Source of the DNA: Burkholderia sp. WP9
GTDB lineage: Bacteria > Pseudomonadota > Gammaproteobacteria > Burkholderiales > Burkholderiaceae
Direction: 5' to 3'
Length of the DNA: 64,000 nucleotides
Assembly (NCBI RefSeq): GCF_900104795.1
Contig: NZ_FNTG01000002.1
Coordinates: 868,001 to 932,000 of the forward strand
Of the stretch, positions 9,016 through 17,479 are shown in pieces. The position numbers and the translations under genes are program-made. Under the pieces are notes generated by a model that was given only the letters and a program-made list of their open reading frames with translations, ran no database searches and was not told where the DNA came from. How positions within the stretch are numbered: the first letter of the stretch is position 1; every line of letters begins with the position of its first letter.

Positions 9016-10374
9016 ATGAGCCGCAGCAACGCTGTGAACGTTCAGACCTTCCTCAACGAACATCCCTTTTCGCCGTTCCAGTGGCTCGTCTTCTTCATGT
9101 GCTTCATCATCGTCCTGCTGGACGGTTTTGACACGGCCGCGATCGGCTTCATTGCGCCTTCCCTGATCGCCGAATGGGGCATCACCAAGCCGGCGCTTGC
9201 GCCGGTGCTGAGTGCCGCGCTATTCGGCCTCGCCTGCGGCGCGCTCGGCTCGGGACCGCTGTCCGACCGGCTCGGGCGACGCTCCATGCTGCTCGGCTCG
9301 GTGCTGCTGTTCGGCGTGGCGTGCCTCGCCTCGGCCTTCTCGAACAGCATCGGACAATTGACGACGCTGCGCTTCATCACCGGCGTGGGTCTGGGCGCGG
9401 CCATGCCGAACGCCGTCACGATGATGGGCGAATACTGCCCGGATCGCCGCCGCGCGACCGTGATCAATCTGATGTTCTGCGGCTTTCCGCTCGGCGCCGC
9501 GTTCGGCGGATTTCTCGCGGCGTGGATGATTCCGCATTTCGGCTGGCGCAGCGTGTTGCTGCTCGGCGGCATCACCCCGCTGCTGCTTCTGATCCTGCTG
9601 GCGCTCAAGATGCCGGAGTCGGTGCGCTACATGGTGGCCAATAGCCAGCCGGTCGAACGGATTCGCGCGGCGCTCTCGCGTATTTCCAGCGAAGCGGCGC
9701 AAGCGGGCACCTTCATCATGACCGAAACCGCGCCGCAAACCGGCGGCAAGGGCGTGGCGGTGGTGCTGTCGCGCCCGTACATCATCGGCTCGGTGATGCT
9801 GTGGATCACCTATTTCATGGGCCTCGTCATCTTCTACGCGTCGATCAACTGGATGCCGATCCTGCTGAAGGACGCCGGCCTCACGCCGCAACGCGCGACG
9901 CTGATTTCCGCGCTGTTCCCGCTCGGCGGCGTGGGCGCCGTGCTGTGCGGCGTGCTGATGGACCGCTTCAACGCGAACCGGATCATCGCGGCCTGCTATG
10001 CATTGACGGCCGTGAGCGTGTATTTCATCGGCCAGGCGGTGGGCAACGTGGGCGCGCTGGTGTTCGTCGTGTTCGTGGCCGGCGTGTTGATGAATACCGC
10101 GCAGTCGTCGATGCCGGCGCTCGCCGCCGCGTTCTACCCGACCGAAGGCCGTGGCACGGGCGTGGCGTGGATGCTCGGCATTGGGCGCTTCGGCGGCATT
10201 GCGGGCTCGTTTCTCGTGGCCGAACTGACGCGCCGCCACTTCACGTTCGCGGGCATCTTCGCCATGGTCGCGGTGGCGGGTCTGATTTCGTGCGTGGCGT
10301 TGCTGATCAAACAGGCGGCACGGCCGCATGTGTCGAACGTGAGCGCCTCGAAGACGGAGTCGTTCGGGCATTGA
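9016..10374 (+). CDS. MFS transporter, aromatic acid:H+ symporter (AAHS) family
   Basis: A 452-residue, 12-TM inner-membrane symporter. Family signs are the TM1 motif LLDGFDTAAIGFIAPSLIAEWGI with its charged DGFD, the loop 2-3 motif GPLSDRLGRRSMLLG, and the mid-protein repeat of that loop (GVLMDRFNANRII). AAHS members (PcaK, BenK, MhpT, GalT) import aromatic or related organic acids with protons. It follows the porin by 76 bp. Together with the dmlA-aspartoacylase-cupin genes it suggests a regulon for uptake and breakdown of one acid substrate, not necessarily aromatic. Confidence 0.87.
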   Translation: MSRSNAVNVQTFLNEHPFSPFQWLVFFMCFIIVLLDGFDTAAIGFIAPSLIAEWGITKPALAPVLSAALFGLACGALGSGPLSDRLGRRSMLLGSVLLFGVACLASAFSNSIGQLTTLRFITGVGLGAAMPNAVTMMGEYCPDRRRATVINLMFCGFPLGAAFGGFLAAWMIPHFGWRSVLLLGGITPLLLLILLALKMPESVRYMVANSQPVERIRAALSRISSEAAQAGTFIMTETAPQTGGKGVAVVLSRPYIIGSVMLWITYFMGLVIFYASINWMPILLKDAGLTPQRATLISALFPLGGVGAVLCGVLMDRFNANRIIAACYALTAVSVYFIGQAVGNVGALVFVVFVAGVLMNTAQSSMPALAAAFYPTEGRGTGVAWMLGIGRFGGIAGSFLVAELTRRHFTFAGIFAMVAVAGLISCVALLIKQAARPHVSNVSASKTESFGH

Positions 10375-10445
10375 AGAGACGAAGCGCGCGCATCTCGAGG
10401 ATGCCGTCCGGCAACGGATGCGCCGCATGACCCGATGGCTGTTTG

Positions 10446-10471
10446 AAGCCGCCCTGCGAGGCGGCTTTTTC
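10446..10471 (+). terminator. Rho-independent terminator after the AAHS transporter gene
   Basis: AAGCCGCC (10446-10453), a 6-nt loop, then GGCGGCTT (10460-10467) running into a T tract (five T from 10466). It lies 71 bp after the transporter stop and probably ends the dmlA-to-transporter transcript. Confidence 0.8.
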
Positions 10472-10605
10472 TATTGCGGCGTCGCGTGAAAAAACGCGGC
10501 GCGCCACTTCCCGATAAACTACGTGCCTGTTGGCAAGTTCGGTTGCCGCGGTGGCGCATGCCATCGCTCGGGCAACGTTGCTCACCTCACCACAGGGTTC
10601 AAGGA

Positions 10606-10932
10606 ATGAAACGCGTAGTCGTTGCCGCGCTGCTCGCGGCGTGCCTCGCGCAACCGGCCGCTCAGGCCGTCGCGCAAACCGTCAGCGATCAGTGCTTTGC
10701 GATCGGCGATATCGCCGGCCAGGTCGCGTCGTGGCGCGCGCATAAAAAGACCAAGGCGCAAGCGCTCGACCAGGCGGCCAAATACTACAAGGACGCGGCT
10801 GACCGGCAAGCGGTCAGCGCCATCATCGAGAAGATCTACAGCCCGGACGCGCCGCGCATGACGCCGGACCAGGCCAGCATGGCGTTTACGTCGGACTGCG
10901 CGAACCGTCAGGCGCAGGCGCCCGCGAAGTAG
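10606..10932 (+). CDS. Small hypothetical exported protein
   Basis: A 108-residue protein with a clear Sec signal peptide (MKRVVVAALLAACLAQPAAQAVAQ), then a short helical mature part. The latter holds two Cys (SDQCFAIG and TSDCANRQ) that probably form a disulfide in the periplasm. AAGGA lies just before ATG 10606; an upstream in-frame start lacks the signal context. This pattern is common in Burkholderia as small uncharacterised periplasmic proteins. I cannot assign a function. Confidence 0.7.
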   Translation: MKRVVVAALLAACLAQPAAQAVAQTVSDQCFAIGDIAGQVASWRAHKKTKAQALDQAAKYYKDAADRQAVSAIIEKIYSPDAPRMTPDQASMAFTSDCANRQAQAPAK

Positions 10933-10954
10933 CGCCCGCGCGCTCAACTAGCCA

Positions 10955-12115
10955 CTAACGTTGGCGAAAGGCATCGAGCGACGTCAGCGCGTTGCCGTGG
11001 AAATCGAACAGCGTGTTGTTGTCCCACTGATCGCCGGCGCCGAGCTTCCATCCGACATTCGGCGTTGGAATCCATTCCGGCTCCCACCAGAACACGCCTT
11101 TGCCGTGGCCATCCGGTATCGCCTCGACAATGTCCGTCAACGCGCCGAGAAACTGCGCCTGGCCCGCCGGCGTCTGCGGATAGCTCGCCGTCCCGACGTT
11201 GGTCATCGCGTCCGGTTCGGAATCGCCGTCGCTGGTGGTCCATGGATAGGCCGTCTCGACCACCATCACGTCCTTGTCGTAGCGCGTTGCGAGATCGTTC
11301 GCGTTGTTCTGCAGATCGCTCAGCGAGCCTTGCCACTGCGGGTAGTAGGACAGGCCGATCACATCGAACGTAACGCCGCGCTGGGTCGCGCTGTCGAACC
11401 ACCAGCGGCTCGTCGCGTTGTTACCGCCGCTGTCGATATGCAACATGACCTTGATGCGATCGTCGACGGATTTGACCGCGTCGTGCCCCGCTTTGAGCAA
11501 TTGGGCGAGGTTGTCCCACTGATCGTACTTGCCGAGCGGCCACAGCATGCCGCCGGTGATCTCGTTGCCCACTTGCACCCACTCCGGGTGCACGCCGTCG
11601 CGCTTGAGCATCTTCAGCACATTCTTCGTGTACTCCGACAGCAACGCGCAGGTCTGCGCGATATCCTTGCCGGCCCACGCGTGCGGCGGATACTGCTTGC
11701 CCGGATCGGCCCACCAGTCGCTGTAGTGGAAATCGATCAGCACGCGCATGCCGAGCGCGGCCGCGCGGCGCGCAAGCAGGCGCACATGGTCCGCATTGTT
11801 GTACCCGGCGGCGGGACTCTGATCGGCCGGATAGAAGTTCGGGTTGCCCGGATCGTTCCAGACCTTGATACGAATCGAATCGACGCCATGCCTTCTCAGC
11901 AGCAACAGACAGTCGTGCGGCACGCCGTGCTCATAGAACTTCGCGCCGTTCGCCTCCAGTTCGAGCAGCGTCGATACGTCGGCGCCTTTCGCAAAGCGAC
12001 TGCCACGCCCCGAAGCCTGCAACTCCGCCGCGAGCGCCGGCGGGCCGAGCGTTGCGCCGACACCGGCTGCGGCCGCCGTCGACGCGAGCCAGCCGAGCAT
12101 TTCTCTTCTGTTCAT
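10955..12115 (-). CDS. ganB: Arabinogalactan endo-beta-1,4-galactanase (GH53), exported
   Basis: A 386-residue glycoside hydrolase family 53 enzyme that cuts beta-1,4-galactan into galacto-oligosaccharides. The N-terminus MNRREMLGWLASTAAAAGVGATL is a signal with a twin-arginine-like RRExLG motif, so it should act in the periplasm or outside. Family segments are GADVSTLLELEANGAKFYEHG, FHYSDWWADPGKQ, the acid/base E185 in VQVGNEITGGMLWPLG, and the nucleophile E287 in VVETAYPWT. It is the last gene of the minus-strand galactan operon. The symbol follows the Bacillus gan nomenclature. Confidence 0.9.
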   Translation of the reverse strand: MNRREMLGWLASTAAAAGVGATLGPPALAAELQASGRGSRFAKGADVSTLLELEANGAKFYEHGVPHDCLLLLRRHGVDSIRIKVWNDPGNPNFYPADQSPAAGYNNADHVRLLARRAAALGMRVLIDFHYSDWWADPGKQYPPHAWAGKDIAQTCALLSEYTKNVLKMLKRDGVHPEWVQVGNEITGGMLWPLGKYDQWDNLAQLLKAGHDAVKSVDDRIKVMLHIDSGGNNATSRWWFDSATQRGVTFDVIGLSYYPQWQGSLSDLQNNANDLATRYDKDVMVVETAYPWTTSDGDSEPDAMTNVGTASYPQTPAGQAQFLGALTDIVEAIPDGHGKGVFWWEPEWIPTPNVGWKLGAGDQWDNNTLFDFHGNALTSLDAFRQR

Positions 12116-12241
12116 CTGTCATCCTCCATCTATTGATGGGCGGCTCTTCCGAAGGCCGCCTGGTCCCAGGTTGAAGCGCTTGAGTGTCACCCTCCGACTA
12201 CACACACTGTTGGATCCGATTCCGTCGAACAGCCAATCAGA

Positions 12242-14206
12242 TCATTCGCTCTTCCATGCGCACACGTCGCCTGTTTTCAGCAGCGCACTGCCGAGCACGA
12301 ACGTCGCAGCAACCGGCGCCGGCGCATGCACGGGCTGCGCACCGAAGTTGAACGCGAAGGTCAGAGCGCCGCGCCGCCGGATGCGCAAGCCTTCCGCCAG
12401 CCGTTGCGTTTCGATGCCGGCATCGCGCGCGGCCTGCTCCAATACCGTGCGATGCAACGCATGCGACAACCAGCCGGCCACGTAGCGAACCTTGCCGTGC
12501 GAGAGCACTGCGGGCCACGTGTCGTCGAATTGCGCATCGACCTGCGTATCGAGGTTGGCCCGCACGTGCTCGCGCCAATGCATCGCCACACCGTGCGTGC
12601 CGCCAATCGACACCGCCGGTGCCAGCGTGGGCCGCAGCGTCTCGACTTCGAGCACCCGCATCGGCAGAACGCGTTGCAACGCGCCGGGCGGCAGCGTGGA
12701 GGGGATCGCGAAGCTGTCGGTTTTCGAGCCGCTGCGCGGGCCGAACACCCATTGCGCTTCGCTTCGCTCGATCTGATGCACGAGCGCATCGTCGACCACG
12801 GCGATGCTCGGCACGACCACCATCGCATAAGCCGACAGATCCGCGCGGCTCGACACGATATCCACGTCGAGCCCGAGTTCGCGCAACGACTCGTAGTAGT
12901 CGAACGCCAGCGTCTGATAGTCGAAGGTCTTGCCATGACGCTGAATCTCGAACATCCATTGCGTCTCGTAGTCGAATACGACTGCAACAGCCGCACGCGC
13001 CGGTGCGTCGAGTTCGGACAGTGCGGCGCTCGCGGCGATTTCCCGCGCCGCCTGCTGCACCTCGAGGCCACCCGGCGACAGTTCGTTGTTCGGCAGATTG
13101 AGCCCGGAATGCATCTGCTCCTGCGCATACGGACACTGACGCCAGCGGAAATACGACACCAGTTCCGCGCCGTGCGCGAACGCCTCGTAAGCCCACAGCC
13201 TGACCATGCCTTTCGCCGGCACCGGGTTCCACGGCGCCCAGTTGACCGGACCGGCCTGCTGCTCCATCACCCAGAAACGCCCGCTGCCGATTGCCCGATA
13301 GCGATCGTGGTCGAACGCGGAAACGTCGGGGTGCGCGGTGCGTGCATAGAGCGCTTTCTGTTCGTCGGGCAGCGAGATCGATTCAGTGCGCGCGATCGGG
13401 TAGCTGTCCCATGCGGCGACATCGATCGCATTGTCTTTGGCGAAACGGTAGTGATCGAAGGTCGTGAAAAATCCCATGAAGTTGTGCAGCAGATCCGCAG
13501 CCGGCGCATGCTCGCGCAACACGTCGATCTGCTCGCGATGAAAACCCGCCACCTCGTCCGACATGAAGCGGCGGAAGTCGAGCAGATGAATCGGATTGGC
13601 GTCGGTGGGCGTAAGGTTCGGCAAGCCGATCGCCTCGAACGACGGATACTCCATGCTCCAGAATACGTTGCCCCATGCGTCGTTGAGCGCTTCGACGGTT
13701 TCGTAGCGCCGCCGCAGCCACGTCTGAAAGCGCACGAGCGCGGCAGGCGAATAGCTGGGCACGGTTTCGTGACAGCCGAGTTCGTTATCGGTCTGCCACG
13801 CGACGATCGAGGCATGCCGCCCGTAGCGCTGAGCCATTGCCGTGACGATCCGCAAGCACTCGCGCCGATAGGTTTCGCTGGATATATCGTAGTGCCGGCG
13901 TGAACCGAAATTCCAGCGCGTGCCATCGGCGCGCACCGGCAGCACGTCGGGATACGCGTCGATCAGCCACTTCGGCGGCGAAGCGGTCGGCGTGCCGAGC
14001 ACCAGTTTCAATCCCGCGGCCGCCAATGTGTCGACCGCTTCGTCGAGCCATCCCCACACGAATTCGCCGGCGCGCGGCTCCATCCGGCTCCACGCGAATT
14101 CAGCGATCCGCACATGGGTGATGCCGAGTTCGGCCATACGTTTCGCGTCGTCGGCCCACATCGTGCGCGGCCATTGTTCCGGGTAATAACAGACACCAAG
14201 TTGCAT
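12242..14206 (-). CDS. ganA: Beta-galactosidase (GH42), cytoplasmic
   Basis: A 654-residue GH42 beta-galactosidase with no signal peptide, so it should hydrolyse imported galacto-oligosaccharides in the cytoplasm. The N-terminus MQLGVCYYPEQWP and the THVRIAEFAWSRMEP segment are typical. The acid/base is E142 (TDNELGCHE) and the nucleophile E315 (WVMEQQAGP). The A4 beta-galactosidase trimerisation region and a small C-terminal beta domain follow. It lies between the permease genes and the GH53 gene. The order binding protein-permease-permease-GH42-GH53 matches ganSPQAB of Bacillus. Confidence 0.92.
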   Translation of the reverse strand: MQLGVCYYPEQWPRTMWADDAKRMAELGITHVRIAEFAWSRMEPRAGEFVWGWLDEAVDTLAAAGLKLVLGTPTASPPKWLIDAYPDVLPVRADGTRWNFGSRRHYDISSETYRRECLRIVTAMAQRYGRHASIVAWQTDNELGCHETVPSYSPAALVRFQTWLRRRYETVEALNDAWGNVFWSMEYPSFEAIGLPNLTPTDANPIHLLDFRRFMSDEVAGFHREQIDVLREHAPAADLLHNFMGFFTTFDHYRFAKDNAIDVAAWDSYPIARTESISLPDEQKALYARTAHPDVSAFDHDRYRAIGSGRFWVMEQQAGPVNWAPWNPVPAKGMVRLWAYEAFAHGAELVSYFRWRQCPYAQEQMHSGLNLPNNELSPGGLEVQQAAREIAASAALSELDAPARAAVAVVFDYETQWMFEIQRHGKTFDYQTLAFDYYESLRELGLDVDIVSSRADLSAYAMVVVPSIAVVDDALVHQIERSEAQWVFGPRSGSKTDSFAIPSTLPPGALQRVLPMRVLEVETLRPTLAPAVSIGGTHGVAMHWREHVRANLDTQVDAQFDDTWPAVLSHGKVRYVAGWLSHALHRTVLEQAARDAGIETQRLAEGLRIRRRGALTFAFNFGAQPVHAPAPVAATFVLGSALLKTGDVCAWKSE

Positions 14207-14243
14207 GAGAGATTCTCGTTGTTAGATAACGTCGGACCGGCGC

Positions 14244-15095
14244 TCAGCCCTTGCTTGCACCGAAGGTCAAACCGGCTACGAAGTGCTTCTGCATCAGGAA
14301 GAACATCAGCACGGAAGGCAACGCGGCCAGCACCGAGCCCGCGGCGACCAGGTTCCACGCGGTCGTCCATTGGCCCTTGAGCGCCGCGACGCCCACCGTG
14401 ATCGGCGCGGCGTCGTCGCCTTGCGTGAGACATAGCGCCCAGAAATAGTCGTTCCACACGAACGTGAACACCAGAATGCCGAGTGCGGCGAGCGCGGGCC
14501 GGATCAGCGGCAACACGATGCGCAGATAGATGGTCCATTCGCTCGCGCCTTCCACGCGCGCGGCCTCGATCATTTCGAATGGCAACTGTTTGATGAAATT
14601 TCGCAGAAACAGCGTGCAGAAGCCGGTCTGAAACGACACGTGGAAAATCACCAGCGCCCACACGCTATTGAACAGTCCGACCTTCAGCGCCATGTCGCGC
14701 ACCGGGATCATCAGGATCTGGATCGGCACGAAATTGCCGGCGACGAACGCGAACAACACTGCGGTATTGCCCGGGAACCGGTAGGTCGCCAACGCAAAGC
14801 CCGCCATCGACGCCAGCACGATCGCGCCGAGCACCGAAGGCACCGTGATCAGCACGCTGTTGGCAAAGTAATGCAGCATCGGCGTTTGCGTGAGCGCCGT
14901 GCCGTAGTTTTCTAGCAGCGCAAAGTGCTTCGGCCAGCCCCAATAGTCGCCTTGCGACAGCTCGTCGGATGAACGGATCGACGTGACGAGCACGGCCAGC
15001 ATCGGCAGAAGCCATATCAACAGCGCAATGGGCAACGACACTTTGTAGAGCGTGCGATTGAGCGGTTTCCAGCGTTCGACGGGAAGCGGATACAT
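14244..15095 (-). CDS. ganQ: Carbohydrate ABC transporter permease (MalG/GanQ-like)
   Basis: A 283-residue CUT1-family permease with six predicted membrane segments. The EAA loop reads EMIEAARVEGASEWTIYLRIVLPLIRPALA, the site of ATPase contact. ATG 15095 (MYPLPVERWKPLN) was chosen because AAGGAGTTGCGCGTC precedes it; the longer open frame upstream is the shadow of the partner permease. It pairs with the permease encoded at 15116-16021 to import galacto-oligosaccharides. Confidence 0.9.
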   Translation of the reverse strand: MYPLPVERWKPLNRTLYKVSLPIALLIWLLPMLAVLVTSIRSSDELSQGDYWGWPKHFALLENYGTALTQTPMLHYFANSVLITVPSVLGAIVLASMAGFALATYRFPGNTAVLFAFVAGNFVPIQILMIPVRDMALKVGLFNSVWALVIFHVSFQTGFCTLFLRNFIKQLPFEMIEAARVEGASEWTIYLRIVLPLIRPALAALGILVFTFVWNDYFWALCLTQGDDAAPITVGVAALKGQWTTAWNLVAAGSVLAALPSVLMFFLMQKHFVAGLTFGASKG

Positions 15096-15115
15096 GACGC
15101 GCAACTCCTTGGAGA

Positions 15116-16021
15116 TCAGCGTTCTTCGCGCAGCATGCGGCGCAAATGGAACACGATGTAGACGAGCATGATGGCGAACAGCACGACGGCAATCGCCGCG
15201 GAATAGCCTTCGCGGTAGTACTTGATGGCCTGGTCGTACATGTAATAGGCAAGCACGGTGGAACTGTCGAACGGACCGCCGCCGCTCATCACCGCGATCA
15301 GATCGAAGCTGCGCAATGCGCCGATCACCGTCAGCACCACGGCCATGAACGTGGCGGGCCGCAGTTGCGGCAGGATCACGTGCCATAGCAGCTTCACGCC
15401 TTTGGCGCCTTCCATGCGCGCCGCCTCGACCACTTCCGGATTGATACCCGTCAGGCCCGTCAGGTAGAGGACCATGCAGAACGGTGTTTGCGGCCATAAC
15501 GCGGCGAACACGATGCCGAACGTCACCGTATGCGGATCGCCGAGCACGGGAATGCCATGACCGACGATCAGGCGCAGCAAACCGAAGCCCGGATCGTAGA
15601 ACCAGCTGAACACGAGACCGACCACCACGCCCGAGAGCACGAACGGCGCGAAGAACAGCGACTTCACGACGCGCATGCCGCGGATATGCTGGTTCAGATA
15701 CAACGCGAACAGCAGCCCAAGCGGTGGCGCCAGCAGAAACAGCGCGAGCCAGATGAGGTTGTTCTTGAGCGCCGTATAAAACGTGTCGGCATGAAACAGC
15801 TCGATATAGTTGTCGAGGCCGGCGAAGGTCTTCGGCGCCATGCCGTCCCAGTGATAAAAACTGAGCGAAATGCTGCTGATGATCGGATACACCACGCACA
15901 GGCAAAACAACGCACAACCCGGCAACAGGAAGAAGAATGCGGCGCGATGCTGATGACGGCGCGTGGTCGAGACGTGACGGTGCGAAGCCGCGGGTAAGCG
16001 GCGCGCTGCGGAATGAGACAT
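15116..16021 (-). CDS. ganP: Carbohydrate ABC transporter permease (MalF/GanP-like)
   Basis: A 301-residue CUT1-family permease with six membrane segments starting after a basic N-terminus (RRHQHRAAFFFLLPGCALFCLCVVYP). The EAA loop is EVVEAARMEGAKGVKLLWHVILPQLRPATF. It ends 20 bp before its partner permease starts, consistent with coupled translation. It lacks the extra N-terminal segments of E. coli MalF, as usual for this family. Substrate is inferred from the flanking GH42 and GH53 genes. Confidence 0.9.
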   Translation of the reverse strand: MSHSAARRLPAASHRHVSTTRRHQHRAAFFFLLPGCALFCLCVVYPIISSISLSFYHWDGMAPKTFAGLDNYIELFHADTFYTALKNNLIWLALFLLAPPLGLLFALYLNQHIRGMRVVKSLFFAPFVLSGVVVGLVFSWFYDPGFGLLRLIVGHGIPVLGDPHTVTFGIVFAALWPQTPFCMVLYLTGLTGINPEVVEAARMEGAKGVKLLWHVILPQLRPATFMAVVLTVIGALRSFDLIAVMSGGGPFDSSTVLAYYMYDQAIKYYREGYSAAIAVVLFAIMLVYIVFHLRRMLREER

Positions 16022-16060
16022 GGATCGGGCCTCGTCGGAAAGCGAAGGCGATTCGAAGAC

Positions 16061-16092
16061 GAGCGCCGGCCGTTGCTAGGCCGCCGGCGCTC
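16061..16092 (-). terminator. Intercistronic stem-loop between binding-protein and permease genes
   Basis: GAGCGCCGGC (16061-16070) and GCCGGCGCTC (16083-16092) are perfect 10-bp arms around a 12-nt loop. The loop itself contains part of a GGCC/GGCC pair. The structure begins 14 bp past the binding-protein stop on the minus strand and has no T tract. This is the classical position of a partial terminator or 3' stabiliser that keeps binding protein in excess of permease. Confidence 0.7.
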
Positions 16093-16106
16093 CGTGACTG
16101 ACTTCT

Positions 16107-17360
16107 TTACTTCTGATAGATGCGCTTACGGGTCGCTTCGAGGCGCACGAGCACGGCGTCGAGTTGCGACGGATCGCTGTAGAACTGCTGCATCGCTTTC
16201 ATGCCTTCGTCGGCCATTTCCTTCTGCATGTCGCGATCGTAGAACTGCGCGATACCGCCCTTGGTGTTGGCGAGTGTCTGGAAGCCAACCTTCGAAATCG
16301 GATCGTCAGGCTCGGTCGCCAGACTGTTCGACGGCAGCGTTCCCCAGCCCTTCGCGAGATCGGCGTTGATCTGCGGCTGTTCCATGAAGGCGAGCAGCCT
16401 GCGCGCGTCGGCCTTGTTTTTCGCCTTTGCGGGAATCAGCAGCACGTTGACCGGACCGTCCTCGGCCATCGGCACGTTCGCGTCGATCACGGGGAAGCGG
16501 AAGAAGCCGGTTTGCGGCTTGAGGTTCGCCGGAATGCTCGCGGAGAAGAACGTGCCCATCAGCATCATCGACGCCTTGCCGTTCACGAGAAACGGTGCGA
16601 TCGAATCGAGGTCGTAAGAGAGCGCATTGTCGATGAAATAGTGGTCATCGATCAGCGTTTTCCACGCGGCATAGACCTTTTTCACGCGTGCGTCGGTGTA
16701 GGGAATTTCGCCGGCCATCAATTGCTGATGGAATGCGTTGCCGTTGATGCGCAGATCCAGATAGTCGAACCAGGCGGCAAGCGTCCAGCTGTCGCGCGCG
16801 GCCACGGCGATCGGCGCGACGCCGCTGGCCTTCAGCTTCTTGCAGGCATCGAGAAATTCATCCCACGTCTTCGGCTCGCTCTTGATGCCGGCCTTCTCGA
16901 ACAGATCCTTGCGATAGAAGAAACCGTAGGCGTCGTAGCCGAGCGGCGCCGCGTACTGCTTGCCCTTATACGTCGACGCATCCTTCACCGACGCGTACTG
17001 CTGCGACCAGCCATTTTTGCTCCAGTCCGCCGACAGGTCTTCGAGCAGGCCGCGTTGCGCGTAATACGCCATGCGCTCGCCGTCGTGCCATGAAACGACG
17101 TCGGGCGGATCGGTGGCAAGCCAGCCGCTCATCTGCACCTTGTACGCTTCTTCGGTGATGTAGGTCACCTTCAGATCGACATCGGGATTGGCCTTCTTGA
17201 ACTTGTCGAACGCGTCCTGCCATGTCGAGCGCTGATTCCCGCGCGCCGATACGTTGACGTTGAGCGTGGCGGCGTCGACTGCGGCGCAGCAGAGCGAACC
17301 GGCGACCAGTGCGGCTGCGATCGACACGTGTGCAAGACGGCGAAGGCGAAAAGCAATCAT
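16107..17360 (-). CDS. ganS: Extracellular sugar-binding protein of ABC transporter (GanS-like)
   Basis: A 417-residue family 1 extracellular solute-binding protein. ATG 17360 follows AAGGAGACACAAG and begins a signal peptide (MIAFRLRRLAHVSIAAALVAGSLCCAAVDA). A longer upstream start would bury that signal. The mature protein shows DVVSWHDGERMAYYAQRGLLEDL, DALPFLVNGKASMMLMGTF-like sequence and a C-terminal PAKAKNKADARRLLAFMEQPQ segment, all usual for CUT1 binding proteins. It should deliver galacto-oligosaccharides in the periplasm to the two permeases downstream. Stem-loops flank the gene on both sides. Confidence 0.9.
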   Translation of the reverse strand: MIAFRLRRLAHVSIAAALVAGSLCCAAVDAATLNVNVSARGNQRSTWQDAFDKFKKANPDVDLKVTYITEEAYKVQMSGWLATDPPDVVSWHDGERMAYYAQRGLLEDLSADWSKNGWSQQYASVKDASTYKGKQYAAPLGYDAYGFFYRKDLFEKAGIKSEPKTWDEFLDACKKLKASGVAPIAVAARDSWTLAAWFDYLDLRINGNAFHQQLMAGEIPYTDARVKKVYAAWKTLIDDHYFIDNALSYDLDSIAPFLVNGKASMMLMGTFFSASIPANLKPQTGFFRFPVIDANVPMAEDGPVNVLLIPAKAKNKADARRLLAFMEQPQINADLAKGWGTLPSNSLATEPDDPISKVGFQTLANTKGGIAQFYDRDMQKEMADEGMKAMQQFYSDPSQLDAVLVRLEATRKRIYQK

Positions 17361-17385
17361 CTTGTGTCTCCTTGATACCTTGTTG

Positions 17386-17406
17386 GCCGGCAGCGCGGCT
17401 GCCGGC
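17386..17406 (-). other. Stem-loop just upstream of the binding-protein gene
   Basis: GCCGGCAG (17386-17393) and CTGCCGGC (17399-17406) form a perfect 8-bp stem with a 5-nt loop. It sits in the 119-bp space between the ATPase stop and the binding-protein start, 26 bp before the ATG. It may be an mRNA processing or 5' stabilising element. No T tract follows. Confidence 0.6.
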
Positions 17407-17479
17407 AATGTAACCCGCTCTGTGGCGGAATTCGGCTTTGATGAATCAGTTGTTGCTTCAAACGCTCACGAACCAAAAC

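Noticed and set aside
14244..15917. 557-codon frame suggesting a fused ABC permease
   Set aside because: The N-terminal part is out-of-frame sequence of the other permease. A ribosome-binding site and ATG at 15095 give a normal 283-residue protein, so there is no fusion.
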